A stretch of 64,000 bases of DNA, taken from NCBI RefSeq assembly GCF_014643535.1, contig NZ_BMJQ01000024.1, forward strand, positions 1 through 64,000, read 5' to 3'. This document shows positions 43,543 through 57,300 of this stretch, piece after piece. The notes below the pieces were generated by a model, which had not been told where the DNA came from, searched no databases, and saw only the letters and a list, made by a program, of their open reading frames with translations. The translations under genes were made by a program, and so were the position numbers. How positions within the stretch are numbered: the first letter of the stretch is position 1; each line of letters opens with the position of its first letter. This DNA is from Aliidongia dinghuensis. GTDB lineage: Bacteria; Pseudomonadota; Alphaproteobacteria; ATCC43930; CGMCC-115725.

Positions 43543-44142
43543 ATGGGGAAAACGACATGGGCGGTGCTGCGCGACCTGTTGGCCGGCCGATATGAAGAGT
43601 TCAAGTTCCGCCTGACCCGCCGGCTCGGTTCCGAGGAATTGGCCGGCGAAAGCCTCCAGGAAACCTGGCTGCGTCTCAATCGGTATGACGAGGTCGGCCC
43701 GGTGCAAAGCCCGGCGGCTTATGTCATGCGCGTTGCGCTCAACATAGCGGCTGATCGCAGGCGGGCCGAGGACCGTCTGGCGCGCCGGCGGGAAGTCGAT
43801 GCCGCTCTCGATGTCGCCGATCCGGCGCCCGGCCCGGAGCGCGAGGCCGAAGGGCGGCTTCAGCTCGAAGCCCTCCGTCGCGCCATCGACACGCTGCCGG
43901 ACCGCGCCCGGGAGATCCTGACGGCGGCGCGGCTCCAGGGACAATCGCAGCAGGAGATCGCGGATCGGTTCGGTATTTCGACCCGCATGGTGCGCATCGA
44001 ATTGCGGCGGGCCCTCGATCATTGCGAAGCGCAGCTCGGAGAGGATTTCCTATCCGGACCGGCCCCGTCGTCTATAGAGAAGGCGGATCGTCCGGCACCC
44101 GCGGCTGGGGGTGATCGGACAGGAGCCGCGACCCGACGATGA
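43543..44142 (+). CDS. FecI-type ECF RNA polymerase sigma factor
   Basis: This 199-residue ECF sigma factor has region 2 (ELAGESLQETWLRLNRY) and region 4 (LPDRAREILTAARLQGQSQQEIADRFGISTRMVR), as in FecI-family factors that are controlled by FecR. The C-terminal tail after residue 170 is Pro/Ala-rich and of unknown use. It ends overlapping the FecR-type gene by 4 bases. It should direct transcription of the downstream haemagglutinin gene (inference). Confidence 0.9.
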   Translation: MGKTTWAVLRDLLAGRYEEFKFRLTRRLGSEELAGESLQETWLRLNRYDEVGPVQSPAAYVMRVALNIAADRRRAEDRLARRREVDAALDVADPAPGPEREAEGRLQLEALRRAIDTLPDRAREILTAARLQGQSQQEIADRFGISTRMVRIELRRALDHCEAQLGEDFLSGPAPSSIEKADRPAPAAGGDRTGAATRR

Positions 44143-45134
44143 CCGCCATGGACGAGACGACAACAGACGAGCTCAACAGTGAGGACGACGCCCTGCGGCG
44201 CGAGGCCAAGGACTGGGTCGTGCATGTCGCGACAGGGCCCGTGACCAAGGGCGATCTCAAGGCCCTGGCGCGCTGGCGGGCGCAGAGCCCGAAGCATGCC
44301 GAAGCCTATGCCCGGGCCGCCGGCCTGTGGCAGGCGTTGGGAGAGCCCCTCGAAGCCGCCGAACGGGTGCCGCGGCAAGATCCGGTCGGCCGTTCCGCAA
44401 ACGCCAGGCGGCCGCTTGGGCGCCGCGCCTTTGTCGGCGGCGCGCTCGCCGCCTCGGCGGCGGCCGGTCTCGCGGTCGCCTATCCGCCCTTTGGCCTTTG
44501 GCCCTCGCTCGGTGAACTGACGGCACAGTATCGCACCGGGACGGGCGAGCAGCGGCAGATCGCACTCGGGGACCGCTCCTCGGTCGAGCTCAATACCAGG
44601 ACCAGTCTCGATATCCGGCAATCGGTCGAAGCGGACAGCATCGAGCTGATCGCGGGCGAAGCCGCCCTGGCTGCGGGAGCGAAGCCGCTCGCCGTCCACG
44701 CTCTGGAGGGTCGAACTTCTGCGATCGAGGCGCAGTTCACGGTGAGGTGCGACGGCCCGGTCGTGCGGGTGACGTGCCTCGCCGGCAGCGTCGCGGTCAC
44801 CTATCGCGGGGACACGGCGAGAATCCTGCCGAAGCAGCAGGTGGCCTATGCCGCTGCGTCCGGTCTCGGTTCAGTGACGCCGGTCGATCCGGAGATTGTC
44901 GCCGGATGGCGCGACGGCCTCCTCGTCTTCGACAACGAGACGCTGTCGCAGGTGATCGAGGAGGTCAATCGCTACCGTCCGGGCCACATCATCCTGGTGA
45001 ATGCGGCGCTGGGCGGGCGGCGAATCTCCGGACGCTTCAAGATTGCCCGGCTGGACGCCGTCCTGACGCAATTCCAAGCGGTGTTCGGCGCCAAGGTCAC
45101 ATCGTTGCCCGGTGGCTTCGTTCTGCTGGGCTGA
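44139..45134 (+). CDS. FecR-family sigma regulator
   Basis: This 331-residue inner-membrane protein has the cytoplasmic N-terminal DUF4880-type region (AKDWVVHVATGPVTKGDLKA, then LARWRAQSPKHAEAYARA), one membrane segment at about 90-112, and a periplasmic FecR domain (LGDRSSVELNTRTSLDI) followed by a DUF4974-type end (ETLSQVIEEVNRYRPGHIIL). It should hold or activate the sigma factor according to a periplasmic signal, received here probably from the STN-domain protein. It starts at ATG 44139, coupled to the sigma gene. Confidence 0.92.
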   Translation: MTAMDETTTDELNSEDDALRREAKDWVVHVATGPVTKGDLKALARWRAQSPKHAEAYARAAGLWQALGEPLEAAERVPRQDPVGRSANARRPLGRRAFVGGALAASAAAGLAVAYPPFGLWPSLGELTAQYRTGTGEQRQIALGDRSSVELNTRTSLDIRQSVEADSIELIAGEAALAAGAKPLAVHALEGRTSAIEAQFTVRCDGPVVRVTCLAGSVAVTYRGDTARILPKQQVAYAAASGLGSVTPVDPEIVAGWRDGLLVFDNETLSQVIEEVNRYRPGHIILVNAALGGRRISGRFKIARLDAVLTQFQAVFGAKVTSLPGGFVLLG

Positions 45135-45308
45135 TGCCGTGCCGGGACGAACAGCGGACCGACAATTTCCCGGTTTTCAGAAATTATTTTTGCACGGTCC
45201 ATTTCCTATCGGCTGACGCCCGGACGTCTATAGGCCGTCGGAGCATCCGACGACCAGGCGGCAGCCTCAAGGGCGGTCGCCCGGCCTCGTAATAGCCGAG
45301 AGAGCCCT

Positions 45309-48300
45309 ATGCCCGTTCGTTCTGCCGCCCGTGCTTCACGCTCCTTCCACGCCGCACTTCTCGCCAGTGTCAGCGCGCTGACATTACTGATGACCGGTGC
45401 CCCGGCGGAGGCGCGGAACATTCTCGCGGCGGATGGCGCGGCCTCGGCGGCGGCCAACGCGGCGGCGGGCGCCGTCATGTCGGCGCAGCAGGCGGCGGCC
45501 GCGACGCAGCAGTCGATGAACTCGCTCGCCCGCGCGACCCAGGCGATCCAGGCCATGCAAGCGGCCCAGGGCGCTGCCCGCAACCTGGCCTTGAGCGCGC
45601 CGAGCACGGTGCCGAACGGGCTCGGCGCCGGCGGGCTGCAGGTGGCGCCCAATGTCGGGACGGATCCGAGCCTCTGGCAGAATGCGAACCTGCCGACCCA
45701 GGCGACGAGCGGCGGGCAGACCACCGTCACCGTCAAGCAGACCGCGCAGAAGGCGATCCTGACCTGGGCTCAGTTCAACGTCGGCAAGGACACGACGGTC
45801 CATTTCGACCAGACGGCCGGCAACAGCTCGGCCGGCAACAACTGGATCGCGCTCAACCGGATCGTCGATCCCTCGGGCGTGCCGAGCCAGATCCTGGGCC
45901 AAATCAAGGCCGAGGGCTCGGTCTATCTCCTGAACCGCAACGGCGTGATCTTCGGCGGGTCCAGCCAGGTCAACACGAACTCGCTGCTGGTCACCTCGCT
46001 GCCTTTCCTCAGCGAACCGCTCAATCTCGCCGCCATGACGCCGGGCAGTGCCGCCTATGACAACGCGGTGGCGGCGAGCAACGCGATGTTCCTCGGGCCG
46101 GGCATCACCGGCCCGGCGAACCAGAATCAGCTCTCGCTGGGCATGGGCACGTACACGGCGAGCGATCTCCAATCCATCGGCGCCGTCAGCGTCGAGGCCG
46201 GTGCCCAGCTTCAAGTTGGAAGCCTGGGCTGGGCATTCCTGGCGGCGCCCAGCGTCAGCAATGCGGGCACGATCCTGGCGCCGGGCGGGCAGGCCATCCT
46301 GGCCGCCGGTGTCGGCGTCGGCCTCACGGTATCGGGAGCCCCAGGCTCTTCCTGGCTTTCGCCCTATCTGACCGGGCGGGTCTCCACCGGGAATCCCGAT
46401 CCGACCCCGCTGTTCGCGGCGACGAACACGGGGCTCATCGAGGCGGCGACCGGCAACGTGACCATGCTGGGCGCCACGATCAATCAGCTCGGCGTCGTCG
46501 CAGTCACGACCAGCATCACCCGTCCTGGCGCGATCACGCTCACCGCCTATGACGAGGGAAACGGCGGCGGTGCGGCCTACGCCTTTCGGGGCGGGCCCCT
46601 GGTCTTCGGGCCGCAGTCGGTGACGACGGTCTTGCCACAGGAGAACGGCGAGACGACGACCTCGACCCAGTCGGCAAGCCAGACCTTCGTGCCCGGCAGC
46701 ATGAACCTGACCGGCGGTTCGGTCATATTCCAGGGCGGCTCGCTCGTCGAGGCGCCGGGCGCCTCGGTCGGCGTGACCGCGCTGCAGCTCGCCCAGTCCC
46801 CGCTCGACCCGACGGTGGCGAGCCGGATCTATATAGACAACGGCGCCGTGATCGACGTGTCGGGCCTGGCCGACGTCGAGCGGCCGGCCTCGGCAACGCT
46901 CGTCACGATCGGGCCGCTGACCGCCAACGATCTGGCGGACTCGCCGCTGCAGCGCAACGGCTTCCTGCTCGGCAAGACGGTGGTGATCGACAGCACGGTT
47001 TCCGGCACCCGCGCGGACGGCGAGGCCTGGGTCGGCTCGCCGCTGCTCGACGCCCAAGGCTACGTCGACCAGATGCCGCGCACCATCGACCAGATGCTGG
47101 TCAATGCCGGCACGCTCAAGCTTGCCGGCGGCGAGGTGATCGCGGCGCCCGGCTCGATCATGAACCTGACCGGCGGCTATATCCATTACCTGGGCGGCAC
47201 GGTGCGCACGACCCGGCTGATGGATGCCTCGGGCCATATGGCCGACATCGCCAAGGCCGACCCGAACGATACCTATGTCGGCATCGCCGGCCAGTTCACG
47301 GTCGACCACGCCAAGTGGGGGGTGAAAGAGGTCTATGGCAGTGCGCTGCTCGACGTCGGCATCAATCAGGCCGACTTCATCCAGGGCGGCAGCGGCGGCA
47401 CGCTCGATATCCTGGCTGGTGCAATCTACGCGCCCTATAACCCGACCGGATCGACCGGGGCCACAATCCTCGACGGCACGATCGAGGCCTGGGCCGAGTC
47501 CGGCCGCAAGCAGGTCGCCGGCGGTACGCTCGCCAAGGGCGGCGTGCTGCTGGTTGGCGATGCGGCGCTCGCGAAGATCCTGTTCCCGGCGGCGGCCGAG
47601 AACGGCAGCCCGCCGACGACGACACAGGGCATCGTCATCGCCGACCAGGGGACCGATCTCGGCGCGATCGATCCCGCCTTCAATGCGAACACCTCGCTCA
47701 TGACCGCCGGCAACCTGGCCAAGGACCAGTTCGACCCGGGCAACCCACTTTTCACCTCGATGCTCTCGGCGCCGCTGCTCGATGCGGCCGGCTTTTCCTC
47801 GATGAGCTTCAGGGCGTCCACCAACCTCGCGGTCGAGGCGCCTCTTACGGTCCAGCCGGGCGGCTCGATCTCGCTGACCGGCGGTGCCGTCCAGGTCAAT
47901 GCCGACCTGACGGCGCCGGGCGGTGCCATCGCCGTGACGGGGACAGGCTATTTGGTAGCCCAGAGCCTGAGCGGCATCCTGCCGTCCCGGCTCTTCACCG
48001 GCGACGTGACGGTGGCATCCAGAGTGACGGTGAGCGCCGCCGGGCGCTGGGTCAACGATACCGGTCTCGGCCCCGACCAGATCGCAGGCACGGCCGATCT
48101 CGACGGCGGCAGCATCTCGATCACCACCCAGGCCAATGCGGCCCAGCCAGCCACCAACACTCCCGTCGTCGACCTGACCGGCTCGATCAATCTTGCGAAG
48201 GGCAGCGTGCTCGACGTCTCCGGCGGCGGCTATGTCGACACGAACGGCAAGCTCAAGCAGAGCGACGGCATCCCGGCCGGCAAGGGCGGCAGCGTCTCGC

Positions 48301-51300
48301 TCCAGACGTATGTCTTCACCGGCGGCGCCTTCGGCACCTACGGCGGGATGGTCAAGCCGGACACCCAGCCGGTCGGCGGCAGGATCGTCCTCGACGGCGT
48401 GCTGCGCGGCTACGGCTTCTCGGGTGGCGGCACGCTCACGCTGCAGGCCCTGGGCATCGAGATTGGCGGCGATCCGGCGACGGCGCATCCCTACGATCTC
48501 GTCCTGCCGGGCGATTTCTTCACCCGCGGCGGCTTCGGTGCCTATGCGCTGTCGGCGGTCTATGACGCCACGATCGCGGCCGGCACGACGGTCACGGTGA
48601 GCGAGCGGAACTTCATCCCGAACCTGCCGGCCCTGCTCGCCGCCCCGACCGGGACCGGCCTCTACGGGGCAGGGAGCGTGCTGCCCGATGGGGCCCCCGA
48701 CGGGACCTATGTCACGATTGGCGCCCTCGATCCCTATCACCGCCAGGCGGCCGGCTTCTCGCTCACGTCCGACAGCTATCTGTCGTGGAACGGCAGCGCC
48801 TCGCCGATGAGCTATCTGCCGCCGTCCTTCTCCGGGGTCACGAATACGCTGCTGCTGGACACCGGGGCAGCGATCCTGGCCGACCCGGGGGCGGCCGTCT
48901 CGCTCGCCTCCTATGACCAGCTCACCGACCTCGGCACGATCACCGCCCATGGCGGCTCAATCGCGCTGACCGCCTCGGCGCTCCCCGGCAGCCCGCAAAC
49001 CGGCTCGATCTGGCTGGGGAGCAACAGCCTGCTCGACGCGTCCGGCATCGCGCTGGTCAACCCGCTGGCGGCACCCATCAGGACGGCATCCGGACTGGCT
49101 CAGCCGGTCACGGGCAAGGTGCTCGACGGCGGCTCGGTCACGGTTCTCGACGGCACGGGAACCGTGGTCGCCGAGGCCGGGGCGCGGATCGACGTTTCGG
49201 GGACTGCTGCGGTCTTCGACATCGCAGGGGCCGCAGGCCCGATCGCCGTGCCGACCGCCGTCTGGAGCGACGCGGGCGTGATTACGCTGGGCGGTGCGGA
49301 GGGCCTGCTGTTCGACGGCACGCTCGCGGCCCATCCCGGCGCGGCCCATCCCGGCGCGGCGCAGGCTGAGGGCGGCACGCTCGTCCTGTCCAACGCGCAG
49401 AAATTGATCGTTGGAACCCCGACCGTGCTCAAGGCGAGCGGCATCATCCTGCAGCAATCGGGCGATTTCGTCCCGCCGGGGCTGGAACCCGGGCAGGCGA
49501 TTCCCGGTGCCGCGGGTATCGAGCATTTCGCGGTCGACCGGCTCACGGGCTCGGGCATCGACAGCATCGGCATCGGCGCCGATCCGCGGCTGGTCTTCAC
49601 TGTGCAGAACACGTCGAGCCTGCTGCCCACCGGCGCGCTCTCGATCGGCTTCGCCGGCGACGTCTCGCTCGATGTCGGGCGCTCGGTCGTAGTGGGGGCG
49701 ACCAGCCTCGTCGCCCTGCCGGCCGGCGCTACGAGCCTGCCGGCCATCGCCGCCGGCCGGGCCTCGGTCGGCGGCATCACCGCCGCGATCAACGCCCCTT
49801 ACGTCAACATCAACGGCGCCTTCGCGAACCTGCCGGCGCTCTCCGTCGCCGACGGTACGCTCGCGGTCTCGGCCGGCACGCTCGACCTGACCGGGCGCAT
49901 CGCGCTCGAGAACTTCGGCACTGCCAACTTCACCAGCACCGGCGACATCCGCTTCTACAACCCGACTTCGTCGACGACCCTTGCCGTGGGCGAGCTCGTC
50001 ACCGGCGGCAACCTCGTCTTCCGGGCGGCGCAGCTCTATCCGGCCACCGCCAACACCTTCATCATCGATGCCGTGGGGCCGATCGTCGGCGGCACGCAGC
50101 TGCCCACCACGATCACGATCCTGCCGAACGGCACCGCCGCCACGCCGCTCTCGGCCGGCGGCAGCCTGCTGCTCGACGCGACCGACATCGTGCAAGCCGG
50201 GACCCTGCGCGCGCCCGGCGGCGGTCTCATCCTGGGCGTCAGCGATGTGACCGGCCAGGCGGCCGCGTTCAACAACCTGCCGCTGGTCGCGACCAATTCG
50301 GTGACGCTCGCCGCCGGCAGTACGACCTCCGTCTCCCTCGGCGGCGCCACCGTGCCCTACGGCACCACGGTCGACGGCATCGACTGGCAGTTCCAGATCT
50401 ATGCCCCGAGCATCACCAACGCGACCTATCCCGACATGACGGCGCCGCCGGCGAAGACGATCAGCCTGGGGGCGGCGGCCCTGGCGCTCGAGCCGGGCGC
50501 CACGGTCGACCTCTCGGGCGGCGGCACTATCCAGGCCTCGGAATGGGTCGCCGGCACCGGCGGCTCGCGCAACCTGCTGCTCGCGACCAACACCAGCTAC
50601 GCGAGCGGCGCCACGCCGACCCAGGTGCCGCTCTATCCCGACGGCCGCCAGATCTACGCCATCCTGCCCGGCTACGGCAGCGCCGTGGCGCCGGTCGATC
50701 CCGAGTTCGCGCCGACCGGGGGCGCCGTCGGCCAGCAGGTCTATCTCTCCGGCACCGCGGGCCTGCCTGCCGGCTACTACACGCTCCTGCCGGGGCAATA
50801 CGCGACCCTGCCGGGTGCCCTCCGCGTCGTGCAGCAGACCGGCACGGTCAATGCGGTGGCGGCGGAGAACGCGGTGCTGCCGGACGGCAGCCGCATCGTC
50901 GCCGGCACGTTCGTCAACGGGCTGACCGGCGCCCGCGCGGCTGAGACCACGGCGTTCCTGGTCCAGCCGCGTGCAGCCTGGGGCCAGTATTCGCAATATA
51001 ACGTCACCGACGCCGACAGCTATTTCGCGGAGCTCGCCCGGAGCGGCGGCACCGCCGTGCCGCGGTTGCCGGTCGACGCCGGCCAGCTGGCGCTCGCCGC
51101 CACGCGGGCGCTCACCTTGGGGGCCACGCTCGACACCGCGGCAGGCCCGGGCGGCCGCGGTGCCCAGGTCGACATCGCGTCCCGGGACATCCAGATTGTG
51201 GGATCGGGCGAGGCGGTGCGCGACGGCTACCTGAGGCTCGATGCCGCGGCGCTCGACGCGCTCGGCGCCGAGAGCCTGCTGGTCGGCGGCACCCGGACCC

Positions 51301-54300
51301 AGAGCGACAACGGCGACACCATCGCCGTCGCGGCCAACAGCATCGTCGTCTCGACCGATGCGGCTCATCCGCTGACCGGTCCAGAGGTCATCCTGGTCAC
51401 CAAGACCGATACGACCGGCACCGATCCCAATGCCGCGACCGGCCTCCTGGTCGAGCGCGGCAGCGTGATCGCGGCGCAAGGGGCCATCGCCGGCCCACCC
51501 GTGCCGCTCACCATCGGAAGCTCGACGACCAGTGGAGACGGGGCGCTGCTGGCGGTCTCCAATGCCGGCATCCTCCAGATCGCCCGCAACGGCGTGCCCG
51601 CTGCACCGCAAGGGCTGCTCACCGTCCAGGGCGGCGTCGCGCTCTCGGGCGGGCAGGGGCTGACCCTCGACGCCACAGGGACCGTCCTGGTCGATCCGAC
51701 CGCGGTCCTCGCCGGCCAGGCGATCGCGGCCGACAGCGGCCTCGTCACCTTCGTGGCCGGCAACGCGGCCCGGCCCAATGGGGGGCTGGTGATCGGCGCC
51801 GGCACGCTCGCCCAGTTCGCCGCGGCCCGGCAGGTCCTGCTGCGCAGCTACGGCGCGATGGATTTCGAGGGCGACATCACGGTGGACGTGGCCAACGACC
51901 TGGTCCTGAGCGCCGGCGCCTTCACCAGCGGGGCGCAAGGCGAGGCCGGCAGCGTTGCGATCCATGCCGGCACCGTGACCCTGGCCAACGACCTCGCGGC
52001 GGCTCCGCCTGCGGCGCTCACGACCGGCAGCGGCACCCTGTCGCTGAAGGGGAACGAGATCGACTTCGGCACGCCGGGCAGCACCGTGCGCAGCACGGCC
52101 GGGTTCTCCGGCTTCGGGGCGGTGACCGTGACCGCCGCCGACGGCATCGTCGGGCAGGGCAGCGGCACATTCGATTTCGGCACCCTGCCGGTGACGCTGA
52201 CGGCGCCGAAGATCGTCGCGGGCGCCGGCGGCAGTGCCACCGTGAAGACCGCCGGGGCGCTGGTGCTGAACCCCGCCGCCGCCGGCGGCGCCACCTCGGC
52301 CGACGCGGCCTTCGGCGGCGCCATCACCCTCATCGGCGGGGCGCTTCGGGACAATGCTCTCGTCCAGGCCGTCGCCGGCAATGTCACGCTCGAGGCGACG
52401 TCCGGCGCTCTCGCCGTCGATGACGGTGCCGCGGTGGAGGTGGCGGGCTTCGTCAAGCAGTTCTTCGACACCGCCGCCTATGCGCCGGCCGGGAAGATCA
52501 TCCTCACTGCCGATGCCGGAAACGTCCGGGTGGCACCGGGTGCCGTGCTCGATTTCTCCGGCGCCGCCGGCGGCGGGGCCGCGGGTGCGGTCACGCTGTC
52601 GGCACCGCAGGGCAGGGTCGATCTGCTTGGCACACTCCGCGGCGGGGCAGCCGCGGGGGTGCAAGGCGGCTCCTTCACGCTCGACACCGGCGCCGCCGCC
52701 GATCTCGACGCGCTCGCCGCGACGCTGGCGTCGAGTGGCGTCGACAAGCTGATCTCCGTCCATACGCGCAACGGCAACCTCGTGCTCTCGGCCGGCCGCA
52801 CGCTGAAGGCGCAGGATGTCGCCCTCACGGCCGACGGCGGCAGCGTGCCGGGTGCCGCTGCCGGCAATGTCGTCATCGCCGGCACGATCGACGTCTCCGG
52901 TCCCTATGCCGGCGAGATCGACCTCTACGGCAAGAGCGGTGTCGACCTCGAGGGCAGCCTGCTCGCGCGCAGCTTTGTCGGTGGCCAGCAGGGCGGCACC
53001 GTCGCGATCGGCACCAGCGGTGTTGCGAACGGCAGCGTGAACGGCACCTATGGCTATGAGAACGTCGATCCCGCCGGCAGCGGCGTGATCCATCTCGGCC
53101 CCGGCGCCGTGATCGATGTCTCGGGCGGCTCCGCCGATGCGCTCGCGGGCGGATCGATCAGCTTCCGCGCACCGCTGCTCGACAACCAGGACGTCCGGAT
53201 CATCGACCGCGGCGCCTCGCTGCGCGGCGCCCGGGTCGTCACCATCGAGCCCTATGCGGTCTGGAGCCCCGCGGACGCCTCGACCGGCGCCCGGCATTTC
53301 GATGGGATCATCGATCCGGCGGGCTGGTATGACAGCAGCGGCAAGCTGGTCCCCGGCACCTGGACCGATGCGTCCGGCAACATTCTCGCCACGCCCACGG
53401 ATCCGGACACGCTCAAGACCTATCTGGCGAACGACTACTTCACGCCCCACACGGCGAATGCCGAGCACACGGGGTTCTACGGCAATAATGCCGACGGCAG
53501 CGCCGGCACCCTGATGCGGTTCGTCGAGGCCCCCGGCTTCGCCTTCACCAACGACTACGGCGGCATCGCCAACCTGCAAGTCCGTCCCGGCATCGAGCTC
53601 TACAATCCGGTCTCGAGCGGCGTGAACGGCGGGAACATCTCGGTCCTGACCAACTGGAACCTCGCCGCCGGCGCCAGCCCGACCGCGCTCGCCTACCGCT
53701 ACAACGGGTTGGCGCCGATCCTCTCGATCCTGGCGGGGAACGATCTCGACATCGAGGCCTCGATCACCGACGGCTTCTACCAGCAGAACGACGGCCCGCA
53801 TCTGGCCGATCCGGTGACATCGCCCTCCGTGCAAGCCTTGAACGACTACAATGCCACCTTGGCCTATTTCAACGCCCAAAACATATGGAACGGGACCATC
53901 AAGGAAAAGGCAGGTGCCACGAGCGCCGGCTACGTGGGGCCTGCCGGAGGAATCGTCAATTTGTCCACTAATGGCGATCCTTACTACTTTACCCTCAAGG
54001 CACCACTGTCTGGCCAGTCCAACGATTATTACACGAACTATATTGCCTATATCAGTGAGATCGGGGCTGGCGGGCCGCTGACGACCGGCAACTCCTGGTC
54101 ACGCCAGTTCTTCGTCGACAGCACGACGGGCTTCCTGGTCTACAAGCCGGTGACCGTCGGCCCCGCCACCGGGCAAGCGGTGCCCAATCCATCAAACTTG
54201 TCGCTCTATCCGACCTACCAGAGCTATGTGAGCGCCTACCTCGCCTGGCTCCAGGCGAACTTCAAGACGAACCCTGTGGCGGATCGGGCGGCGACGCCGC

Positions 54301-57300
54301 CACCGCTCCTGCAACCGGCGACGGTCGACTATGCCAACTATGGCGGATATACGGTCGATTACGGCCAGTACATTGCCGGCCACACCTCCTATTTCCAATA
54401 TGTTGCGAACAAGGTCGGCAACCAGTTCTTCGGCTCGCAGCTGTTCTACCTTCCTGGCGCACCGCTGCCCAATCCCGATAGAGGCAGCCTCGGCACGGTG
54501 CCTGTGGCGCCGAGTGCCGCGAACAACAGTCCCTCCAACATGCCGATCGCGGGCAGCCCGGCCTCGCTTGTCTCGGCGACGCTGCTCGGCGGCTCCAGCT
54601 CGTCATACCGGCTGGTGGCGGGCGCCGATGCCGGCAGCGCCGATCCGCTCGCGGTGGATGCCGGGTCCGCCGGCAGCGTCGATCTCGGCGGGCATTTCGC
54701 GGTCGCCGACACGGCAACGAAGGACGTGAACGGCAACCCGCTCAGCAATCGGATCGGGCGGACCCTGTTGCTGCCTACGACGGTACGGACCGGCACCGGC
54801 TCGATCGACATCGCGGCAGCCGGCGACGTGGCGTGGCTCGACAATGCCGCGCCAGCCGCCGTCTACGCGGCGGGCGAGCCGATGCCCGGCACCAGCGCCC
54901 TGACCGGTATCGCCGCGATCCGTCCGACGGGGAACTATTCGGCGGAGCTGCTCACGACCGGCCAGGTCAACCCCTATAACGGCGGCGACATCACGATTTC
55001 GGCCGGCCGGGACGTCCTCGGTATCGAGCAGGTCTACGACACCACAGGGAATGCCACCGGCACCGCGGGCACTTTTCTCGGGCAGACCTGGTGGCAATGG
55101 ATGGAGAGTGGCAACACGGCGACCGCTTCGTCGATCAACTTCGCCGCCTTCGATCAGGGGGTGATGTCGATCGGCGGCAATGTCGCCGTGACGGCGGGCC
55201 GCGACATCCGGGAGCTGTCGGTCTCGCTGCCCACGACCTGGTATGCGACCGGCGGCGCCGTGACCACGGTCGGCGGGGGCGACCTGACGGTGATCGCCGG
55301 CGGCGACATCCTGGGCGGCAGCTATTTCGTCGCCAAGGGGACGGGCAGCCTGACGGCCGGCGGGGCGATCGCTTCCGCCTTCGACCTCACTTCGGGGGCG
55401 AATTCCCCGTTCTCGTCCGCGGTGACCACGCCGGTCTCGACGCTGCTCGGCTACCAGGACACCCGGTGGAATGTGACGGCGCGGCAGGATGCCGACATCG
55501 GCGGCATCTACGACCCGTCCTATCTGCAGAACCCGCTCGTCACCCTCGTCGGGTCGCGTGACTCGCAGAACCCCACCGGCAATTCCGCGCTCTCGATCCT
55601 GTCGGTCAACGGCGATGCCCGGCTCGACACCATGACCTTGCCGACGGTGCTGCTGTGGGGCAGTCCGACCGATGGTCGGGTCCTGCCGGCCTCGCTCGCC
55701 ATGACAGCGCTCGGCGGCGACATCTATATCGGCGGCAGCGGCGAGCTTTATCCGTCGCCGACCGGCCAGTTCAGCCTGCTGGCCGACCAGTCGGTTACGC
55801 TGGTAGAGACGATCGCTTCGGGCTCGGGCCCGGCCGGCCGCTACTTCGGCCTGGTCGACCTCGATCCCTCGCAATTTCCGACGCCGCTCGATCCTTTGGC
55901 AACCAACGCCATCCTGCCCGAGTGGCTGCAGGCTGGCGGCCTGGGACCGAACTCGCGCTACAACCAGGTCGTGGCGCGCGCCGGGACGGATCCGGTGCGG
56001 ATCTATGCCTTGAACGGCGACATCGTCGAGGGGCGGCTCAACAGCAGCGGGTTCTACCAGGACGAATTGATCCTGGAGCCGAACAAGCCCGCCTTCATCC
56101 AGGCGGGGCACGATATCGTGAACCTCACCTTCCTCGGCCAGAACTTCTCCGACAGCGATGTGACGCGCATCGTTGCCGGCCACGACATCTACGACACGCC
56201 GCTGGGAGTGGCCCTGCAATATCCGGGGAGCTATCACATCGTGCCGGCGGTCGAGCTCGCCGGTCCCGGCTACCTGGACGTTGAGGCCGGCCGGAACATC
56301 GGACCGATTGCCTCGGCCAACCAGGCCTATCTGACCTATGGCTCCGCCCTCAGCAGCGTCAGCCTCGGTCAGGGGGACGTCGTCACGGGGTTCCAGGCCA
56401 TCGGCGATCAGTTCAACGCCCTGCTGCCGCCGGAGAGCGCCAGCATCACGATGCTGTTCGGCGTGGCGCCCGGGATCAACGATGCAGGCTTCGCCGCGGC
56501 CTATATCGATCCGGCGGCCCCGCCGATCCCGGGCGTTGCGAGCGTAGCGCCCCAACTTGTCGATTATGTCGAGCGGATCGCGCCGGGCACTGTGGGCCTC
56601 ACGCCCGATGAGGCCTGGACGATCTTCCGGACCCTGCCGGCGTACCGGCAGCAGGCTTTCATCGACCAGGCGTTCTTCAATGTCCTGACCCGGGTGGGGG
56701 CGGACTACAACAATGCCGCGAGCCCCTATTTCCACCAATATGCGCGCGGCTACCAGGCGATCAACACGCTGTTCCCGGCCAGCGACGGCTACACCCGGAA
56801 CGCCCTCGACGGCGGCACCAACGGCGCCAACGCGCCCGTGCCGACCGGCACTTTCGACATGCGCGGCGCCACGGTGCAAACCCAGGAGGGTGGCGACATC
56901 CATATCCTCGGGCCCGGCGGGCGCATCCTGGTCGGCAGCTCGTCCGCGCCGCCCTATGTGGTCAACGCCCAGGGCCAGACGGTAGTCGGCCCGAACCAGC
57001 AGGGCATCTTGACGCTCGAGACCGGCGGCGTCGGCATCTTCAGCGACCAGAGCCTATTGCTCGCGCAGAGCCGCATCTTCACCGAGCAGGGCGGCAGCAT
57101 GACCATCTGGTCGTCGAACGGCGACATCAACGCGGGCGAGGGCGCCAAGACCACGTCCGACGTGCCGCCGCCCGACTACAAGATGGACCCGGACGGCCAC
57201 TTCCAGCTCGACGCCAAGTCGGAGGTGACCGGCGCCGGCATCGCGACCTTGCAGACAATCCCGGACGCCCCACGAGGCAACGTCTACCTGATTGCGCCGC

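Noticed and set aside
45135..45308. FecI-type promoter for the haemagglutinin gene
   Set aside because: A GGAAAT-like sequence exists only in the wrong orientation (minus strand) and no matching -10 could be assigned on the plus strand.
45384..53879. Two very long open frames on the minus strand opposite the haemagglutinin gene (1188 and 1640 codons)
   Set aside because: They are antisense to a gene with clear signal peptide, TPS domain and DUF3739-type end. Their composition (Arg, Gly, Asp and His rich without motifs) is typical of GC-driven shadow frames.
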